A DNA stretch of 64,000 bases from DASYPQ01 sp046155895 (GTDB lineage: Bacteria > Planctomycetota > UBA1135 > GCA-002686595). Under the pieces are notes generated by a model. It had not been told where the DNA came from. It saw only the letters and a list, made by a program, of their open reading frames with translations, and searched no databases. Of this stretch, positions 60,196 to 64,000 are shown in pieces. The DNA lies in assembly GCA_046155895.1 (NCBI GenBank), contig JBJXFB010000150.1, positions 1 to 64,000 of the forward strand, given 5' to 3'. The translations under genes and the position numbers were made by a program. How positions within the stretch are numbered: position 1 is the first letter of the stretch; every line of letters begins with the position of its first letter.

Positions 60196-61425
60196 TCAGC
60201 GGCCCTCGCACGAGATCCACGTCAAGAGCGGCGCCGCGTCGAGGTGCTGTCCGAGCTCCTCATCCCGTTCCGGATGGCGTCCTCGGAGCGCTGCTCGGCG
60301 CCTCGCAAGCGCGTCGCAGACGAGTGAGAGCTGCTCCTCCGACAGGCCGAGCATCGCGGCGGAGACTGCCTCGAGATGCAGGGCCTCGATCTCCTCGACC
60401 TCGAAGCGGCTCGGGTACTCTGGATCGTGTTCGGAGAGGCCCAGGACGGCGTGTCCGACCGCCTCGTGCAGCAGCGTGCTCAAGAGGATCGGAGCATCGC
60501 GGATCGCCGACGGACCGATCCGGATCCGGATCCCGCCGTCCTCGTCCTCGCGGGTTCGGCCGAAGACGTCCGGATCGACGATCGACGGATCGAATTCGAC
60601 GCTGAAGCGGGGACCGAGACGCTCGAGGCCGAGGGCCCGCGAGGCGAGGTCGATCGCCGACCCGAAATCCTTCGCCTCGAGCGCCACTCGGATTGCCGCT
60701 CGTGCCGCGGTCGAAGGCGCGCAAACCTCGATCGGCGGTCTTCCCGCGGGACGTGACCGCACGCGGGCGTCCACGAACGCCCGGGACTGCAGCGTGTACC
60801 GTACGACTACTTTCCAGTCGGGTCGCGCGCCGGTCGGTCGATACTCGTGCGTCTCGCCGTCGCGCAGCCGCATCTCGAACTCGTGCTCGGAGGCGGGTAC
60901 GAGCGTCGACGAGTTCAGGACCAACCCGTCGCAATCCATCGTCTGCACGATCTCCCGAGCCTCGCTCGATTCCCGAAGCCGGATGCGGTCGTCTTCCCGT
61001 ATTCCGTCGAGCACGAGGGGGATCTCGTCGTCGCCGGTGGATGAGAGGAGCGTGCAGCCTCCCAGGTAGCGCGGGGTCTCGATCGACCGGAGCACGGCCC
61101 GGCCCCGGAAGTCCCCTCGCTCCGGCAGGGCAAGCTCGCAGGCCGCGTACGCCTCCGCCGTGCCCAGGCCCGAGGCCTGGGTCTCCGTGCGGATCGCGAG
61201 GATCCATGTCTCGGCGCGCGGTCGAGCTTCCGGAGTCCAGCCGGGTTCCAGGCTGGCGGCCCGTGCATCCTCGGACGGCTCGATGGTGCCCTCGCCGCAG
61301 GCGAGCGCGGTGCACGCGAGCCAACCCAGCGCGACGAGCCCCGGCCAGCGGCCGGAGCCCGTCGAACCGAGGATCGTCCGAACGACCGTCGTCATGGCGC
61401 GCGCCCCGAGGGCGCGCGTCCTCAC
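60196..61425 (-). CDS. Lipoprotein with HEAVGH putative metal site, unknown function
   Basis: 409 residues from a GTG at 61425 that overlaps the upstream multicopper oxidase stop (GTGA); an ATG ten codons later is an alternative start. Lipoprotein signal ending LACTALAC. The mature protein has several Cys (YAACELALPERG, YLGGCTLLSS, MDCDGLVL, EVCAPS) and, near residue 320, STLLHEAVGHAVLGLSEHDP. That HExxxH sequence followed by Glu-rich helix (RFEVEEIEALHLEAV) looks like a zinc-peptidase site with longer spacing than HExxH. Whether it is catalytic is unknown. Coupling to the oxidase suggests a joint role. Confidence 0.65.
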   Translation of the reverse strand: MRTRALGARAMTTVVRTILGSTGSGRWPGLVALGWLACTALACGEGTIEPSEDARAASLEPGWTPEARPRAETWILAIRTETQASGLGTAEAYAACELALPERGDFRGRAVLRSIETPRYLGGCTLLSSTGDDEIPLVLDGIREDDRIRLRESSEAREIVQTMDCDGLVLNSSTLVPASEHEFEMRLRDGETHEYRPTGARPDWKVVVRYTLQSRAFVDARVRSRPAGRPPIEVCAPSTAARAAIRVALEAKDFGSAIDLASRALGLERLGPRFSVEFDPSIVDPDVFGRTREDEDGGIRIRIGPSAIRDAPILLSTLLHEAVGHAVLGLSEHDPEYPSRFEVEEIEALHLEAVSAAMLGLSEEQLSLVCDALARRRAALRGRHPERDEELGQHLDAAPLLTWISCEGR

Positions 61426-63938
61426 TGGAAGGGGCCTAGGATCGGGCCGTCCCCGATGACGAAGTAGCCGGGGGGACTCGCGCCGTCGTTGGCCTCGCAG
61501 AAGGCCTTCGCCGCAGCCGCCTGGGCGTTCACGGAGATGATCTGCGCGAGCCGCCTCCCTTTGGGCGTGACCGCGGTGCTACAGGCGAAGGCCGTGTTCC
61601 CCGAAGTGTCGGTCGCCGTGACCACGATCAAGTAGACGCGTCCGTCCTCATCCCCCTTGCGTTCCGCGCGCAGGCGCAGGGAGCTAGGCAGGAGGTCCTT
61701 GGCATCGGGCGAATGGAGTCCGTCGCCGGTCTGACTCTCGTCGTCCTCGTCGCCGAACACGCTCACGCTGACGACCACGTCGGGACAGTTGTCGGCGGCG
61801 ACCACGGTGAGCCCGACGTTGGTCAGGAAGTGATTGGGAGGCCAGAGCATCGCGTCGGCGAGCGAGCTCGTGACCGTCGGGGGCTCGTTGTCTTCCACCG
61901 TCACGTCGAACGTGCACTCGGCCGTCAGGCCGTCGCTGTCGGTCGCCGTGCAGGTGACCGTGGTCGTCCCCTTGGGGAACGTCGAGCCGGGCGGGGGCGT
62001 GCAGACCACCGTGGGCACGCCGCAGTCGTCCGTGGCGACCGGCGGGTCGTAGTTCACCACCGCCGAGCACACGCCAGGGTCGGTATCCGTCGTGATGTCG
62101 GCCGGGCACGTGATCTCCGGCGGAACGGGATCCGATTCCAGCACGGTGATCTCGCCCATCATTCCTAGGCCGGCGTGGTGGAAGATGTGGCAGTGGAAGA
62201 GCCACCGTCCCACGGCCCCGCCGCATTCCTGGTCGGCGCAAGCGGCCAGCACCGGACCGGGCGGGAAGGTAGGCGATTCGTCGCAGAGCTTGGGGCGGTC
62301 GTCCAGGCGTGCGCGGTACACGAGCGTTTGCATCCCGTAGACGTCGATCGAGTCCATGAACTCGTCGTAGTCGAAGGTGTACAGCGTCACGCCCGCGTTG
62401 TCCGTCACGCGGACCGGCTGGAGCGAGAACCCGTGCATGTGGAACGGGTGGACGGCGGCCGTCTCGTTCCGCACGGACATCTCGAGCAGGTCGCCGATCC
62501 TGGCGTAGCGCGAGGTCTGCGGACGGGCCAGCGTCAGGAAATCGCCGTTGCCGACGTTGCTGTCGAGCATCGAGGAGAATCCGTCGACCGAGGGCGACTG
62601 GGCCTGGGGCGGGGGCCGGGCGTTCGTGAGGCGGATCGTCTCGTCGCTGCTGCCGCCGAAGGGAGCGGGATCGACGAGGGGGTCGACGACAGGATCGTCC
62701 TTGAGGTCCTCGATGTCCTCGGCCGTGCCGGCCAGGATCGCGTCGCCCGCCGCGGGTGGCGTGTCGCTCGAAGTGCCGCTGATCTCGAAGAACGCGATCG
62801 GATAATCGACGGGTAGGCCGGGGTTCCCGTTGATCGTCGCGGCGCTCAGCATGAAGGGCGTGGGCAGCGGGTTGCCGACCAGTTGGATGATGTCACCGTC
62901 CGCGCCGGACGGCACGACGATGACGTCGGCGCGCTCGCCGGAGCCGATGACGATTTCGCCCAGGTCGAACTTCGTGTCCCAGGTCCCCTTCATGCCGCCG
63001 TCGAGCTGCACGTTGTCGAGCAGGCCGCCCTCGCCGCCGATGCGGTAGAGCTTGTTGTCCCCGCTGTTGATCAGCTTCAGGCGGAAGTGCCGCGTGATGG
63101 CAGCATTGAACAGCCGGAGCCGGATCTTCTCGCCCGACGCGACCGTGAACTTGGGTGTCTCGGCCGCCAGATCGGGCGGCACGCCGTTCACGAGGACGGT
63201 CTTGCCCGGGGTCGGAGATCCGCAGGCCGAAGGGTCGCCGCCCGGCTCGCCTTCCACGGCGAGGTGGCACAGCTCGACGAGCTCGTTGATCGGCGTGATC
63301 GGTCCGGCGGGAGGCGGCAGGGGCTTCCCGACGACGCCGGAGGCGGGATCGAACTCGATGTCGCTCAGCACCAGCGAGTGCGTGTTCGCGTTCGTGGGCA
63401 GCACCGTGCCCTTGAGGCTGTCGTCGATGTCGTTCTCGATGACGATCGAGCCGTACATCCCGGCGAAGGTCGAGCTTCCGGGCAGCATGTGCGAGTGGTA
63501 CCAGTACAGTCCCGGCCGGAAGGTCAGGAACCGGTAGACGTAACTTTGGCCGGGTAGGACGGCGTCCTGGGTCACCGCGGTGCCGTCGCTGTCGTTGTCG
63601 AGCTCGATGCCGTGCCAGTGGATGCTCGCGCTGAGGGAGTCCAGGTCGTTCTGGAAGTGGATGATGATCTGGTCCCCGACCTTCACCTTGATCTCGGGCG
63701 ACGGGATCCCGGGGGGAGCCCCACCACCTCCGGGTGGATCGTCCCGATAGACCATGCCGTGCACGGTGACTCCGTCGATCGTGAGGTCCTGCTCGTCGGC
63801 GGTCAGGTAGGCCTCGAAGATGTTCGGATCCGGATTGACGTCCGTCGCCGGATTCACCTGGGCCTTGGCCGGGGCCGCGAGCACGCCGGCGGCGAGCAGG
63901 GCGAGACTTCCGATGTTCCTGATCGTACCTCTCATCAT
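61422..63938 (-). CDS. Secreted multicopper oxidase with C-terminal HYR domain
   Basis: 838 residues from the ATG at 63938, which has GGAGG 8 nt upstream. Signal peptide (MMRGTIRNIGSLALLAAGVLA). All four copper-binding blocks are present: SIHWHGIELD, YWYHSHMLPG, HPFHMHGFSLQ and FHCHIFHHAGLGMMG, so type 1 and the trinuclear cluster should be complete. After residue about 625 comes a HYR domain (ITCPADITTDTDPGVCSAVV, FPKGTTTVTCTATDSDG) and a further beta domain with a Cys-Ala-Cys-type end. Laccase-like enzymes oxidise phenols or metal ions; the HYR tail suggests surface attachment. Confidence 0.9.
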   Translation of the reverse strand: MMRGTIRNIGSLALLAAGVLAAPAKAQVNPATDVNPDPNIFEAYLTADEQDLTIDGVTVHGMVYRDDPPGGGGAPPGIPSPEIKVKVGDQIIIHFQNDLDSLSASIHWHGIELDNDSDGTAVTQDAVLPGQSYVYRFLTFRPGLYWYHSHMLPGSSTFAGMYGSIVIENDIDDSLKGTVLPTNANTHSLVLSDIEFDPASGVVGKPLPPPAGPITPINELVELCHLAVEGEPGGDPSACGSPTPGKTVLVNGVPPDLAAETPKFTVASGEKIRLRLFNAAITRHFRLKLINSGDNKLYRIGGEGGLLDNVQLDGGMKGTWDTKFDLGEIVIGSGERADVIVVPSGADGDIIQLVGNPLPTPFMLSAATINGNPGLPVDYPIAFFEISGTSSDTPPAAGDAILAGTAEDIEDLKDDPVVDPLVDPAPFGGSSDETIRLTNARPPPQAQSPSVDGFSSMLDSNVGNGDFLTLARPQTSRYARIGDLLEMSVRNETAAVHPFHMHGFSLQPVRVTDNAGVTLYTFDYDEFMDSIDVYGMQTLVYRARLDDRPKLCDESPTFPPGPVLAACADQECGGAVGRWLFHCHIFHHAGLGMMGEITVLESDPVPPEITCPADITTDTDPGVCSAVVNYDPPVATDDCGVPTVVCTPPPGSTFPKGTTTVTCTATDSDGLTAECTFDVTVEDNEPPTVTSSLADAMLWPPNHFLTNVGLTVVAADNCPDVVVSVSVFGDEDDESQTGDGLHSPDAKDLLPSSLRLRAERKGDEDGRVYLIVVTATDTSGNTAFACSTAVTPKGRRLAQIISVNAQAAAAKAFCEANDGASPPGYFVIGDGPILGPFQ

Positions 63939-64000
63939 GGATTCATCCTCCCTCTTCCGTTGCGTCCTTGGATTCGTCTCTCCATCGTTCACCGCGCCGC

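Noticed and set aside
1..64000. tRNA, rRNA, CRISPR, insertion sequence or prophage
   Set aside because: Gaps between genes are nearly all under 165 bp and contain no cloverleaf, no regularly spaced repeats, and no transposase or phage-like protein was found among the plausible genes.

Overview
The window is one dense, very GC-rich bacterial chromosome segment of about 48 protein genes with almost no non-coding space. I see no rRNA, tRNA, CRISPR array, transposase or phage gene, and no gene-free stretch longer than about 165 bp. The gene content (many secreted multidomain proteins, Calx-beta, matrixin, HYR, FG-GAP and WD40-like repeats, a Cys-Pro-Cys-Gly-Asn secreted module, MORN-repeat proteins, DUF1579/DUF1326/DUF2961/DUF3501, C-terminal WYRDP-type modules) is what I associate with uncultured Planctomycetota of the Pla163/Poly30 kind. 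That placement is an inference from protein style, not from a marker gene.

Layout: 1-9 kb holds an SGNH hydrolase, a small membrane protein, a HEAT-repeat protein, a Calx-beta/reprolysin lipoprotein, DUF1579, DUF1326 and DUF72 proteins. 9-19 kb is a 1967-residue thioester alpha-2-macroglobulin, a seven-repeat TolB-like protein, a second DUF1579 and an FG-GAP protein; just before the FG-GAP gene lies a 12-codon relic of an alpha-2-macroglobulin C-terminus. 19-24 kb has a SagB-type dehydrogenase, then a rubrerythrin / Fe-S reductase / DUF3501 / MORN operon. 25.5-28.3 kb is a four-gene carrier-protein sulfur operon (JAMM peptidase, ThiS/CysO-like protein ending Gly-Gly-Arg-Pro, rhodanese-ThiF fusion, cysteine synthase). 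28-41 kb has a second MORN protein, a matrixin, an M20 hydrolase, a large RIFT-barrel/YetA-like protein, a CPA2 antiporter, a DUF2961 protein, an aminotransferase and EgtD. 42-46 kb is a double ABC-2 exporter operon. 46-49.5 kb is a PhnCDEE-type importer whose binding protein resembles the putative selenate group. 49.7-53.8 kb is a periplasmic PaoABC-type molybdenum hydroxylase plus a Cys-rich small protein. 54-64 kb (minus strand) has TruD, a PLDc_N protein, a GH20 enzyme, a TlpA-like thioredoxin, a membrane HhH protein, an HExxxH lipoprotein and a multicopper oxidase.

The most striking point is the thioredoxin at 57467-58699. Its reading frame is interrupted by a single TGA exactly where the first cysteine of the WCxxC redox motif belongs (Trp-TGA-Pro-Pro-Cys-Arg). 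The frame continues unbroken on both sides and a hairpin follows 9 nt after the TGA. The best reading is a selenocysteine-containing TlpA-like protein, consistent with the possible selenium-type importer 8 kb away.

Two expression habits recur. Genes at the head of transcripts often lack a Shine-Dalgarno but carry a TAnnnT box 6-9 nt before the start codon, which suggests leaderless mRNAs. Genes inside operons start on an NTGA overlap with the previous stop codon (ATGA, GTGA, TTGA, and probably CTGA).
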